Source: Acidiferrobacteraceae bacterium (lineage in GTDB: Bacteria > Pseudomonadota > Gammaproteobacteria > Acidiferrobacterales > Acidiferrobacteraceae). Taken from it: a stretch of 13,796 bases of DNA. This document shows, one piece after another, positions 1-6,911 of the stretch. The stretch lies in assembly GCA_027343725.1 (NCBI GenBank), contig DAHWKH010000056.1:1-13796 (forward strand), written 5' to 3'. A program made the position numbers and the translations under genes. Below the pieces are notes generated by a model. It was given only the letters and a program-made list of their open reading frames with translations. It made no database searches and was not told where the DNA came from. The stretch's first letter is position 1. The number at the start of each line of letters is the position of its first letter.

Positions 1-269
1 ACCTGCCCACGGTCGGCCACGCCTTGGCCGAGGTCGCGGGCGTGATCTCGGTACATGATCTGCACATCTGGACCTTGTCGTCGGGGACGCTCGCCTTGTC
101 CGCGCACGTGGTGGTGGACGATCTCAGCGGCTGGAACGGCTTGCTCGAGCACTTGCAGGCGCTTTTGCACGAGCGCTTCGACATCGATCACGTCACCTTG
201 CAGCCGGAGCGCCTCGATGTCTCGCCGGCCCACGGGCGCCCGGTGATCGTGATCCACCCGCGGGCCTGA
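1..269 (+). CDS. Cation diffusion facilitator family transporter, C-terminal fragment
   Basis: This is the 3' end of a gene that begins before the window. The reading frame is open from base 3 and stops with TGA at 267-269. The visible residues include VHDLHIWTLSSG followed by ALSAHVVVDD. This is the cytoplasmic C-terminal ferredoxin-like domain of CzcD/ZitB-type cation diffusion facilitators, which dimerises and helps regulate export of Zn2+, Co2+ or Cd2+ across the inner membrane. The membrane helices and metal-binding residues lie upstream, so the metal cannot be inferred. The tail after the domain is short and ends HPRA. The gene converges on hemY with only four bases between the stop codons, leaving no room for a dedicated terminator. 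Family assignment is confident; substrate is unknown. Confidence 0.85.
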   Translation, partial: LPTVGHALAEVAGVISVHDLHIWTLSSGTLALSAHVVVDDLSGWNGLLEHLQALLHERFDIDHVTLQPERLDVSPAHGRPVIVIHPRA

Positions 270-273
270 GGGT

Positions 274-1485
274 TCAGAGCGGGAGCAGGGCGCCCTCGGC
301 CGGCGGTTCGCAGGCCGCCTTGCGCAGCTTGAGCCCGCGCCGGTAATACTCCCGGGCCTGGTCCCCATCGCCGAGCTGCTCCATGACGAGCGCAAGCTCG
401 GCGAAGTGTTCGCTCGCGTTCGCCTGGCGCGCGCAGCGCTCGGCGTATTCGCGGGCCTTGCCCGGGAGTTTGGCCTCGCAGGCGAGCCGCGCGAGGCACA
501 ACAGCAGGGCGCCGTTGTCGGGGACGGTCTTGAGCCAACCCTCGGCCTGGGACAGGCGCCGCAGAGTCTCCGGCCCGCGGAGCGCGCCGTAGGCCGCGAG
601 CAGGTCGTCGTGCAGCTGGTGACGCAAGGCCGGCACCAGGAGGTCTTCGGCCTCCGCCTCGGCGCCTTTGCCGATGAGGCTTTGCGCGTAGAGCGCGACG
701 AGCGTGGGGTGCGCGCGCCGCGCCCGGGGGATGGCGCGCCAGGCGGCCTCGGCGTCGGCGCCGTTGGCGGTCGCGAGCTTGAGCAATTGGCGGTGCGCCT
801 CGAGTTCCAGCTCATCGATGGCCGCGGGATCGAGGGCGCGGTAGCGCCGGAGTTCGGGCGCAAGCCGCGCCACCACCGTCCAGTCGCGCAAGGCCCGGGC
901 GCGGCGCGCGAGCAGGCGCAAGACCACGCGGTTACCCGGGTAGGCGACGCGCAGGGCGCTCAAAGTCGCGAGCGCGCGCTCGTGCTCGTGCGCGCTTTCG
1001 TGAAGGTGGGCCTGCAGGAGGCCCGCGGCGAGCGCAAGCCCGTTCGTCCCTTGCGCGCGGGTGAGGTACTGGTCGCGGCGCTCGTATTGCTCTTGGCCCT
1101 GGGCCGCGCAGGCCGCCGCCAGGTAGTGGATGCCCGGGACGTCGTCGGCTTGCGTATCGCCCACGAGATCGCGTTCCGCCGCCGCGAAATCCCCCTCGAT
1201 CAATTTGATGAGCCCCTTGTGCAGGGTCTTTTGCAGGTGGCGCAGCCGCCGGTCCAGGCGCCAGCGGCCGACGTCGCGTGGAATCCGGAAGAGGCGCAGC
1301 GTGACGTGCAGCACGAAATACAAGAGCGCGACCGCCAGGATCAGCAGCAGCACAAACAGCGTGAGCGGCATCTCGAGGCTCCACGGATGCCGTTCGATCA
1401 GGACATAGCCCGGGTCGTGCACCGCCGCCAGGGTCACGAGGACCGTGCCGAACAGGAGGGCGATGAGCGTGACGAGGGCCTTCAT
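274..1485 (-). CDS. hemY: HemY-type TPR membrane protein of haem biosynthesis operon
   Basis: This 403-residue protein has two N-terminal membrane segments, at about residues 3-21 and 41-62. They are followed by a long Ala/Leu/Arg-rich helical region with tetratricopeptide-like repeats facing the periplasm or membrane surface. This is the layout of proteobacterial HemY, not the unrelated protoporphyrinogen oxidase of the same name. Length is close to the family norm of about 400. Its biochemical role is unsettled; it is linked to late porphyrin synthesis. The ATG at 1485 was chosen because the frame further upstream is hemX sequence read out of frame. ATG overlaps the hemX stop as ATGA, and no Shine-Dalgarno site is visible, so translation is probably coupled to hemX. 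It is the last gene of hemCDXY. Confidence 0.85.
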   Translation of the reverse strand: MKALVTLIALLFGTVLVTLAAVHDPGYVLIERHPWSLEMPLTLFVLLLILAVALLYFVLHVTLRLFRIPRDVGRWRLDRRLRHLQKTLHKGLIKLIEGDFAAAERDLVGDTQADDVPGIHYLAAACAAQGQEQYERRDQYLTRAQGTNGLALAAGLLQAHLHESAHEHERALATLSALRVAYPGNRVVLRLLARRARALRDWTVVARLAPELRRYRALDPAAIDELELEAHRQLLKLATANGADAEAAWRAIPRARRAHPTLVALYAQSLIGKGAEAEAEDLLVPALRHQLHDDLLAAYGALRGPETLRRLSQAEGWLKTVPDNGALLLCLARLACEAKLPGKAREYAERCARQANASEHFAELALVMEQLGDGDQAREYYRRGLKLRKAACEPPAEGALLPL

Positions 1486-2465
1486 GCGTGCGTCAGTCGC
1501 TGCAGGAGGTGCAGGGAGCCCGAGATGTCCGGCACGCGCGGCAGTCCGTGCGCCACGAGGCGCGCGATCTCGGCCTGAGCGGCTTTGACCGCCGGGGTTT
1601 TGGTATCGAAGTAGCGGCCGATCCAGCGCTCGGTCGCGAGCAGGTTCGCGCGCATGACCGCGGGGCGGTACTCGAGCAGCGCGTATTCCGCGGTATAGAG
1701 CCGCAGCGTCGTGTTGGCGCGCACGAACGCTTCGCGTTTCGGGGACAGCAACGCGCGTTCGTTGTGGCTGGCCTTGCGGATGCGGATGAGCGCCAGGAAA
1801 TCGTGCCAGACGCCGAAGACCGCGCGGTGCCAGAACGGCTCGGGCGCCGGTTGCGCGCGCACCACGGCCGGATGGAAGGTCGTTGCGACCACGAGCGGCC
1901 AATGGCGCACGGCGTGCGCGAGCGCCACGAGCGAAAGCGCGCGCGTCGAGACGCGCCAGCGGCGCAGGGCCTTCAATTTCAAGGTTTCCCGCGCGATCGC
2001 GGATCGGACCGGCAGGAGCCGCGGGTCTCCCGCCCGCCGGATCTGATCGTCGGCCTTATGCAGCGCGAGGAGCGCCAAGGGGACGTCGTGCTGAAACAGC
2101 AACTCGTCGTTCGCCATCAACAGGAGGTCTTGGGCCGCGCGGATCCGAAAGCGCTGGCCGTGGGCGGCGATGCGCGCCGCGGGACGGCGCGCGAGCGCGC
2201 GCAGGGCCTTGGCGGTCGCGCGTTCGCTGCCGGCCAGACGCGCGAACCGGGCCTTCAGGGCCGTGAGCGCCGATTGCTCGGATTGCAGCCGGCGCCCGAG
2301 CGGCGCCCCGAGGGTGTGCGTTTGGTAGGCGAGCGCGTACCAAAGGTAGCCCGTGGCGACGAGGGCTATGAGGGCGAGCAGCAAGGCGAGTCCGCCGGCC
2401 GGCGAGCGCGTCCGTCGCGGAGGAGGGGCTAACGGCGTCGCCGTGTCGTGTGTTGGGTCGGCCAT
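1482..2465 (-). CDS. hemX: HemX family membrane-anchored protein
   Basis: This 327-residue protein has a proline/arginine-rich cytoplasmic N-terminus, one membrane helix at about residues 24-46, then a helical and coiled-coil-prone region (LQSEQSALTALKARFARL) and a mixed C-terminal domain. This matches HemX of gammaproteobacterial hem operons. Many databases call HemX uroporphyrinogen-III C-methyltransferase because some homologues are fused to that enzyme; no methylase domain is present here. Two starts are possible. ATG at 2489 overlaps the hemD stop (TAATG). ATG at 2465 has AGGAG 14 bases upstream. I chose 2465 because the eight extra codons include GCA, GGA and AGA, which are atypical in this GC-rich genome. 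The stop overlaps the hemY start. Confidence 0.83.
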   Translation of the reverse strand: MADPTHDTATPLAPPPRRTRSPAGGLALLLALIALVATGYLWYALAYQTHTLGAPLGRRLQSEQSALTALKARFARLAGSERATAKALRALARRPAARIAAHGQRFRIRAAQDLLLMANDELLFQHDVPLALLALHKADDQIRRAGDPRLLPVRSAIARETLKLKALRRWRVSTRALSLVALAHAVRHWPLVVATTFHPAVVRAQPAPEPFWHRAVFGVWHDFLALIRIRKASHNERALLSPKREAFVRANTTLRLYTAEYALLEYRPAVMRANLLATERWIGRYFDTKTPAVKAAQAEIARLVAHGLPRVPDISGSLHLLQRLTHA

Positions 2466-2488
2466 GGGTTCTCTAGGGGCTCCTGCCA

Positions 2489-3274
2489 TTATAGGGGGTT
2501 TTCGGCGGCGCGCCACGCGCGCACGGCGGTCAGGAGGGCGGCATCGTCGGCCCCTGCGGCGATCTGGATCGGTCCCTCGAGGCCGAGCGCGCGGCAGGCC
2601 TCGGCGATGCGCGCGCTTGCGACCACCAGGGGCGTGCGCGCAAGCCAGCGCCGCCCGACCTGCCCGAGGGCCTCGTAGAGGTGGTGGAGGCCCTCGGTGC
2701 TCGTCAGGGTGACGACGTCGATCCCCTGGCGCGCCCAGACCCGCAAAAGCGTTGCGACATCGGCGCTGGGCGCGGCCCTGCGGTAGCACTCGGCGTATTC
2801 CACCGCCCCCCCGCGGGCCGTGAGGGTGTCGCCCAAGACCTCGCGCCCGCCCTCACCCCGAAAGATCACGATCTTCTGGCCGGATACGTCCGCGAACGGT
2901 TTAAGGGCGAGCAAGGACTCACTGTCGAAGCGGCCTTCGGGCACCAGCACGTCGCCAAAGCCCAGCCGCTTCAGTTCGCGCGCGCTCCCGCGGCCGATGG
3001 CCGCAAGCCGCAGCTGGGGCGGCCAGGGGCGCGCCTGCGCGTGCATGAGGGCCGCGGCGCGCGCGACCGCGTTCGGGCTTATGAAGATCGCCCACTGGAA
3101 GTCGGCCATGCGCGCCAGGAGGGCATCGAGCCGCGCCGTGTCCCGCGGGGCCACGATCGCGACCGCCGGGAAGTGCACGGGGATCGCGCCTTGGGCGGCG
3201 AGGGCCTCGATCAGGCCCTGGGCCTGTCCCTCCGGGCGCGTGACCAGCACCTTCACGCCGGCAAGCCCGCTCAT
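2489..3274 (-). CDS. hemD: Uroporphyrinogen-III synthase
   Basis: This 261-residue cytoplasmic enzyme closes and inverts ring D of hydroxymethylbilane to give uroporphyrinogen III, the branch-point precursor of haem, sirohaem and cobalamin. HemD sequences are poorly conserved. The visible landmarks are KVLVTRPEGQ near the N-terminus, IFISPNAV at about residue 63, LAAIGRGSARELKRLGF after it, IFRGEGGRE in the centre and VVTLTSTEGL in the C-terminal half. Length matches the family, about 250. ATG at 3274 has GGAGG four bases before it and overlaps the hemC TGA as ATGA, so the pair is translationally coupled. Position directly after hemC supports the call. Sirohaem demand would be relevant if the cell has sulfite-reductase-type enzymes, but none is in the window. 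Confidence 0.9.
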   Translation of the reverse strand: MSGLAGVKVLVTRPEGQAQGLIEALAAQGAIPVHFPAVAIVAPRDTARLDALLARMADFQWAIFISPNAVARAAALMHAQARPWPPQLRLAAIGRGSARELKRLGFGDVLVPEGRFDSESLLALKPFADVSGQKIVIFRGEGGREVLGDTLTARGGAVEYAECYRRAAPSADVATLLRVWARQGIDVVTLTSTEGLHHLYEALGQVGRRWLARTPLVVASARIAEACRALGLEGPIQIAAGADDAALLTAVRAWRAAENPL

Positions 3275-4218
3275 GAGCCCTCCGCCATCAGTCGGTCGAT
3301 GATCGCGCCCGCCCCTTGGGCCTGCAAATCGCCGGCGACCCGGCGGGCGAGCCCCTGGGGATCGCTGGCCGGACCGCGCGCCTCCTGGACGAGGAGCCGG
3401 CTGCCGTCCGGCTCCCCCACCAGGGCCTGGAGCGTCACGGTGTCGCCCGCGAGGCGTGCAAACGCCGCGATCGGCAGGCGACACCCGCCGCCCAGGGCGG
3501 CCGTGAGCGCGCGCTCGGTGGTGACGCACAACGCGGTCTCGGGGTCGTTCAGGGGGGCGATGAGGTCCCGGGTCGCCGCGTCGTCGGATCGGCACTCGAT
3601 GCCGATCGCGCCTTGACCGGCCGCCGGCAGGCTCGTCTCGACCGGGAGCCAGGCGCGGATGCGGTCGGCAAAACCTAAGCGCTTCAAGCCCGCCGCCGCC
3701 AGCACGATGGCGTCGAAGGCGCCGGCGTCGAGCCGCGCAAGGCGGCTGTTGACGTTGCCCCGCAAGGGGGAAAGGCGCAGGTCCGGGCGCTTGTGATGCA
3801 ATTGGCTTTGGCGCCTGAGGCTCGCGGTCCCGACCCGGCACCCGTGCGGCAGGGAGGCGATATCGGTGACAGGCAGCGGGGTGACCAGGGCGTCGCGCGG
3901 GTCCTCGCGCGCGAGAATGGCGCCGATCCCGAGCCCCTCCGGGAGTTCCGCGACGACGTCTTTCATGGAATGAACGGCGAGGTCGATGCGTCCTTCCATA
4001 AGACCCTGTTCGAGTTCTTTTGTAAAAAGGGCCTTGCCGCCGGCCGCCAGCAGGGGGGCGCCGAGCAGGCGATCCCCCTCCGTGGTCATGGGCACGGTGG
4101 TGATCACGAGGTCCGGATACAAGGCGAGAAGGCGATCGCGCACGAAGGTCGCCTGCCAGAGAGCGAGCGCGCTTTTGCGGGTGCCGAGGCGTAGCGTCGT
4201 CAAGGGGAGTCCAGGCAT
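3271..4218 (-). CDS. hemC: Hydroxymethylbilane synthase (porphobilinogen deaminase)
   Basis: This 315-residue enzyme polymerises four porphobilinogens into hydroxymethylbilane in the cytoplasm. The start motif LRLGTRKSALALWQ is diagnostic. The catalytic aspartate is Asp87 in AVHSMKDV, corresponding to Asp84 of E. coli. The dipyrromethane cofactor attaches to Cys246 in LGGGCRLPIAAFA, corresponding to Cys242. Substrate-binding arginines lie in VGTASLRRQSQL and LSPLRGNVNSRL. ATG at 4218 is the only usable upstream start because a TGA stops this frame about 30 bases before it. No good Shine-Dalgarno sequence precedes it. It is the first gene of hemCDXY and is divergent from the DsrE-porin cassette. 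Confidence 0.96.
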   Translation of the reverse strand: MPGLPLTTLRLGTRKSALALWQATFVRDRLLALYPDLVITTVPMTTEGDRLLGAPLLAAGGKALFTKELEQGLMEGRIDLAVHSMKDVVAELPEGLGIGAILAREDPRDALVTPLPVTDIASLPHGCRVGTASLRRQSQLHHKRPDLRLSPLRGNVNSRLARLDAGAFDAIVLAAAGLKRLGFADRIRAWLPVETSLPAAGQGAIGIECRSDDAATRDLIAPLNDPETALCVTTERALTAALGGGCRLPIAAFARLAGDTVTLQALVGEPDGSRLLVQEARGPASDPQGLARRVAGDLQAQGAGAIIDRLMAEGS

Positions 4219-4238
4219 GCCGAGATCGATGGGTGGTC

Positions 4239-4267
4239 ATCCTAAGAGGTCGCAGCGCGCGGCGCAA
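4239..4267 (-). promoter_or_regulatory. Possible hemC promoter
   Basis: Read on the minus strand, TTGCGC (4267-4262) and TAGGAT (4244-4239) are 17 bp apart. The -10 matches the sigma70 consensus at four of six positions and the -35 at only three. Transcription would begin about 14 bases before the hemC ATG, giving a very short leader and explaining the absence of a clear Shine-Dalgarno site. The -35 lies in a 5-2-5 inverted repeat, GCGCA-AA-TGCGC (4262-4273). The weak -35 match keeps this tentative. Confidence 0.3.
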
Positions 4268-4324
4268 ATGCGCACGCCTGAAAGCCGGGCCCTGCGCGCC
4301 TTGTTCGGGGCCGGCCCCACGGTG

Positions 4325-4354
4325 TTGGCGGACCGCCCGACCCGTCGCTATAAG
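4325..4354 (+). promoter_or_regulatory. Likely sigma70 promoter of the DsrE-porin-DsrE cassette
   Basis: TTGGCG (4325-4330) and TATAAG (4349-4354) are separated by 18 bp; they match consensus at four and five of six positions. A start near 4361 would leave a leader of about 57 bases ending in AGAGGAG before the ATG at 4418. The 12-bp palindrome GGGGCCGGCCCC (4307-4318) sits just upstream of the -35 and could be an operator, though such GC palindromes occur by chance at this composition. Confidence 0.5.
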
Positions 4355-4417
4355 AATACAGGCCGATGAAGCCGACTCGCTCATGAGAGATTCAACCACC
4401 AAGAGGAGTAGGACGCG

Positions 4418-4864
4418 ATGAGACACCAAACCATCCCCCACAGGCTGTTTCTGGCGCTCTCGGCGCTCATGTTCCTGGCATTCATGAGTCCAAGCCACGC
4501 CAAGATGACACACGCCTTTGCAAGCCACCATGTGTTGTTTCAGATCAGTAACGGCTCGGCGCCCGAGCAGCAGTTGGTGCTGGCCAACGTCGCCAACGTC
4601 CTGAAGTACTTCGGCCCCACCAAGGTACAGATCGAGGTCGTGGCCTTTGGCCCGGGCCTGCGGCTCCTTTTGAAGCACAACGTGCACGCCGGCATGATCG
4701 GCGCCCTGCACGCCGAGGGGGTCGAATTCGCGGCCTGCCACAACACCATGAACAAGTTGCATCTGACGAAGGCGGATCTGAACCCGGTCGCGCACGTCGT
4801 GCCGGGCGGCGTGATCGAGATCATGCGCCGGGAGAGCGAGGGCTGGAACTACATCCGCCCATAA
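4418..4864 (+). CDS. Exported DsrE/DsrF-family protein (first copy)
   Basis: The 148-residue precursor has a Sec-type signal peptide: basic MRHQTIPHR, a hydrophobic core, and a likely cut after SPSHA at residue 28. The mature part, about 120 residues, is a DsrE/DsrF/TusD-like fold: HHVLFQISNG, then LANVANVLKYFG, QIEVVAFGPGLRLL, GVEFAACHNTMNKL and a C-terminal VPGGVIEIMRRESEGWNYIRP. The only cysteine, Cys107 in AACHNTM, is at the position used by family members to carry persulfide sulfur. Classical DsrE works in the cytoplasm with DsrFH; this one should be periplasmic, so its partner is unknown. ATG at 4418 has AGAGGAG about nine bases upstream. It is the first gene of a three-gene cassette with the porin. 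A sulfur-carrier role is inference; the fold and export are well supported. Confidence 0.88.
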   Translation: MRHQTIPHRLFLALSALMFLAFMSPSHAKMTHAFASHHVLFQISNGSAPEQQLVLANVANVLKYFGPTKVQIEVVAFGPGLRLLLKHNVHAGMIGALHAEGVEFAACHNTMNKLHLTKADLNPVAHVVPGGVIEIMRRESEGWNYIRP

Positions 4865-4934
4865 GACCAGAGTTTTAGATAATAGTCACAGACGTTTTCC
4901 ATCGAAGCGACACAACAAGAGGAAGGAGGAGTCC

Positions 4935-6371
4935 ATGAAAAGCCGTTCACTCGTGGCCGCGGCGGTCGCCGCGGCCTGTTTCAGCGGAGGCGCGCACGCC
5001 ACCAACTGGTTGCAGTTGCAGGGGACCGAACCCAGCGGCATCGCCGCCCCCTTCAAGCTCTTCGGTTTCATCCAGCCGACCTATGAGAACGCCGGTGGCA
5101 CCCCCGTGACGGGGCTCACACCCGCCACTTCACCTTTCAACGGCCAGGTCCCGAAATTCAACCGCGTGGCGCCCAATGCCACCTCGAGCCAGAGCTTCAA
5201 CATGCTGCGCGCGCGCATCGCGGTGCGCGGCACGGTGACGCCGATCAGCAACAAGATCAATTACTTCATCATGGCCGAGTTCGGCAACAACGGGTACACG
5301 GTGAATAACGGCAGCTACACCCCGCGCCTGACCGACGCCTCGGTGACCTTCAACCAGATCCCCGGCGCGCGCGTGCGCGTGGGCCTCTTCAAGACCCCGG
5401 GGCCCGAGGAGGTCTTGCAGGGTATCCCGGACTTCGATTACATCAATTTCACCAACGTCTCCACCCAGCTCATCCTGAATCAGTTCGTGCAGGGCCTGGC
5501 CTATGCCCCGACCTCCGGGGCTACGCAAGGGGTGGGTCCCGGGGGCTATCTCGTGACACCCGCGCCGATCAATGCCGGACGCGATCAGGGCGTGCAGGTG
5601 TTCGACTGGTTCAACACCGGCCCCTGGCAGTTCGCCTACGCCGCCATGATCGGCAACGGCGCGCCGCTCTATGCCAACAACACCTCGCACAGCATGGACT
5701 ATTACGGGCGCCTGCAGGAGTCCTACATCTTCCATCACAGCAAGGGCCCGCATCAGGCCGGCGTCACCGCCTGGGTCTGGGGCCATCTCGGGCATCAGGC
5801 GCTGGACGTCGCCCAAGGCACGAGCGGGGGGTTCACGCAGCAGACCTACACCTATAAGCGTTATGGTGTCGGCGCCCAGATCCGCACGGGCTTCATGAGC
5901 CCCGGCGCCTTCCGGGTGACGGGGGAGTTCATGCGCGGCACCGGCTGGATCATGGCGCCGGCGGCGTTCTCGCAGCCGACAAACGGCACAACCCCGCCTT
6001 GTGGGGCGAGCGCCGGTGCGGGCGGGACGGCTTTGTGCACCGAGACCCTCTATCCGGGCGGCAACAACGCCGCGCAAGGCGGTTATATCGAGGGCGGGGT
6101 GTTTCTCACCAAGCATTGGGATATCGAGGCCCGCTACGACCAGTACGACCGCCTGACCAACAGCCCGGCGCTCGAACGCGTCTTCAAGACCACGACCCTG
6201 GGTGTTCAGTACTACTTCTCGCCGTTTGCGCGTATCACCTTCAATTACGCGATCAACCGCATCGGCATCCCGCACCTGTCGGCGATCAAGGCGGCGGCCC
6301 GCGGCAACGCCCAGGCGGTGGCGAACGCCAAGGACAATGTCATCGCGCTGCAGACCACGTTGTTCTTTTAA
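4935..6371 (+). CDS. Outer-membrane porin, phosphate-selective porin O/P-like
   Basis: The 478-residue precursor has a signal peptide likely cut after GGAHA at residue 22. The body is rich in alternating aromatic and polar strands. KLFGFIQPTYE starts the barrel, and RIAVRGTVTPISNKINYFIMAEFG and VRVGLFKTPGPEEVLQGIPDFDYINF follow the Porin O/P pattern. It ends in TTLFF, the terminal aromatic expected by the BAM assembly machinery. Cys356 and Cys368 could form a disulfide in an exposed loop. ATG at 4935 follows a strong AAGGAGGAG site. The gene lies 70 bases after the first DsrE gene and 12 before the second, so co-transcription is likely. The phosphate-selective family label does not fix the solute. 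The two DsrE neighbours make a sulfur oxyanion or polysulfide plausible, but this is inference. Confidence 0.85.
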   Translation: MKSRSLVAAAVAAACFSGGAHATNWLQLQGTEPSGIAAPFKLFGFIQPTYENAGGTPVTGLTPATSPFNGQVPKFNRVAPNATSSQSFNMLRARIAVRGTVTPISNKINYFIMAEFGNNGYTVNNGSYTPRLTDASVTFNQIPGARVRVGLFKTPGPEEVLQGIPDFDYINFTNVSTQLILNQFVQGLAYAPTSGATQGVGPGGYLVTPAPINAGRDQGVQVFDWFNTGPWQFAYAAMIGNGAPLYANNTSHSMDYYGRLQESYIFHHSKGPHQAGVTAWVWGHLGHQALDVAQGTSGGFTQQTYTYKRYGVGAQIRTGFMSPGAFRVTGEFMRGTGWIMAPAAFSQPTNGTTPPCGASAGAGGTALCTETLYPGGNNAAQGGYIEGGVFLTKHWDIEARYDQYDRLTNSPALERVFKTTTLGVQYYFSPFARITFNYAINRIGIPHLSAIKAAARGNAQAVANAKDNVIALQTTLFF

Positions 6372-6383
6372 GGGGGATCGATC

Positions 6384-6911
6384 GTGACAGGGAAACGATG
6401 GTTCGGAAAGGCCTTGGGCCTATGGGTCGGGTCGTGGGCCTTGTGCCTGCCGGCGTTCGCGGTGCAGGGGGCCGTGCATTGGCATCGCTTGCACATCCAG
6501 ATCCCGGTGGTGCTGAAGCGCGCCAAGGTGGTCTTCAACATGGACCACCTGGCGTTCATCCCGCATACGCGCGAGCCGGTGGGGCTCTCGCAGATGCGCA
6601 TGATGGTCGCGAAGTTCAAGCGCGACCACACGCGCTGGAAGATCGCTGCGATCTTCCAGGGGGTGGCCGGGTATATGGCCTTGAACAACACGGCCTATGA
6701 CCGGTTCATGCACGTGCACACGGGCAATCCCTACCGGGGTCAGATCGAGGCGTTGTATCACCAGGGCGTGGACATCGAGGAGTGCGGAGTGACGATGCGC
6801 GCGCACCATTGGGGCAACAGGGAGCTTCTGCCGAACGTCAAGGTGAACGCCGGCGCGCTCGCGCGCATCATCGAGCTCGAGCAGCACGGTTACATCGAGA
6901 TCCAGCCTTAA
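6384..6911 (+). CDS. Exported DsrE/DsrF-family protein (second, diverged copy)
   Basis: The 175-residue precursor has a signal peptide (KRWFGKALGLWVGSWALCLPAFA), probably cut after AFA at residue 26. The mature domain has the DsrE layout: KVVFNMDHLAF, an alpha-helix QMRMMVAKFKRDH, KIAAIFQGVAGYMAL, a linker, then YHQGVDIEECGVTMRAHHWG and a C-terminal LARIIELEQHGYIEIQP. Cys134 in ECGVTM is equivalent to Cys107 of the first copy; the other cysteine lies in the signal peptide. It is clearly a paralogue but diverged, lacking the FGPGL segment. Start is GTG at 6384, with AGGGGGA upstream and only 12 bases after the porin stop. Its TAA shares the palindrome TTAA with the rlmJ stop on the other strand. 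A periplasmic sulfur-carrier or sensor role is inferred from family and context only. Confidence 0.85.
   Translation: MTGKRWFGKALGLWVGSWALCLPAFAVQGAVHWHRLHIQIPVVLKRAKVVFNMDHLAFIPHTREPVGLSQMRMMVAKFKRDHTRWKIAAIFQGVAGYMALNNTAYDRFMHVHTGNPYRGQIEALYHQGVDIEECGVTMRAHHWGNRELLPNVKVNAGALARIIELEQHGYIEIQP

Noticed and set aside
406..1578. Long plus-strand open frame opposite hemY (390 codons)
   Set aside because: Shadow of hemY caused by high GC; low-complexity Arg/Gly/Ala protein without domains.
1482..2465. HemX as uroporphyrinogen-III methyltransferase
   Set aside because: No SAM-binding or methylase motif; that name comes from fused homologues.
3275..4795. Upstream extension of the hemD frame across hemC and the first DsrE gene
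   Set aside because: The frame is open but hemC and the DsrE gene are real in other frames; hemD has a proper ATG with GGAGG at 3274.
4871..4890. AT-rich TTTTAGATAATAG before the porin as a separate promoter
   Set aside because: GATAAT resembles a -10, but the position 17 bp upstream is CCGCCC, not a -35; read-through from the first gene suffices.
4935..5000. Lipobox-like AAAC at the porin N-terminus
   Set aside because: AHA cleavage at residue 22 and a C-terminal phenylalanine fit a porin, and the residue at -3 is alanine, a poor lipobox.
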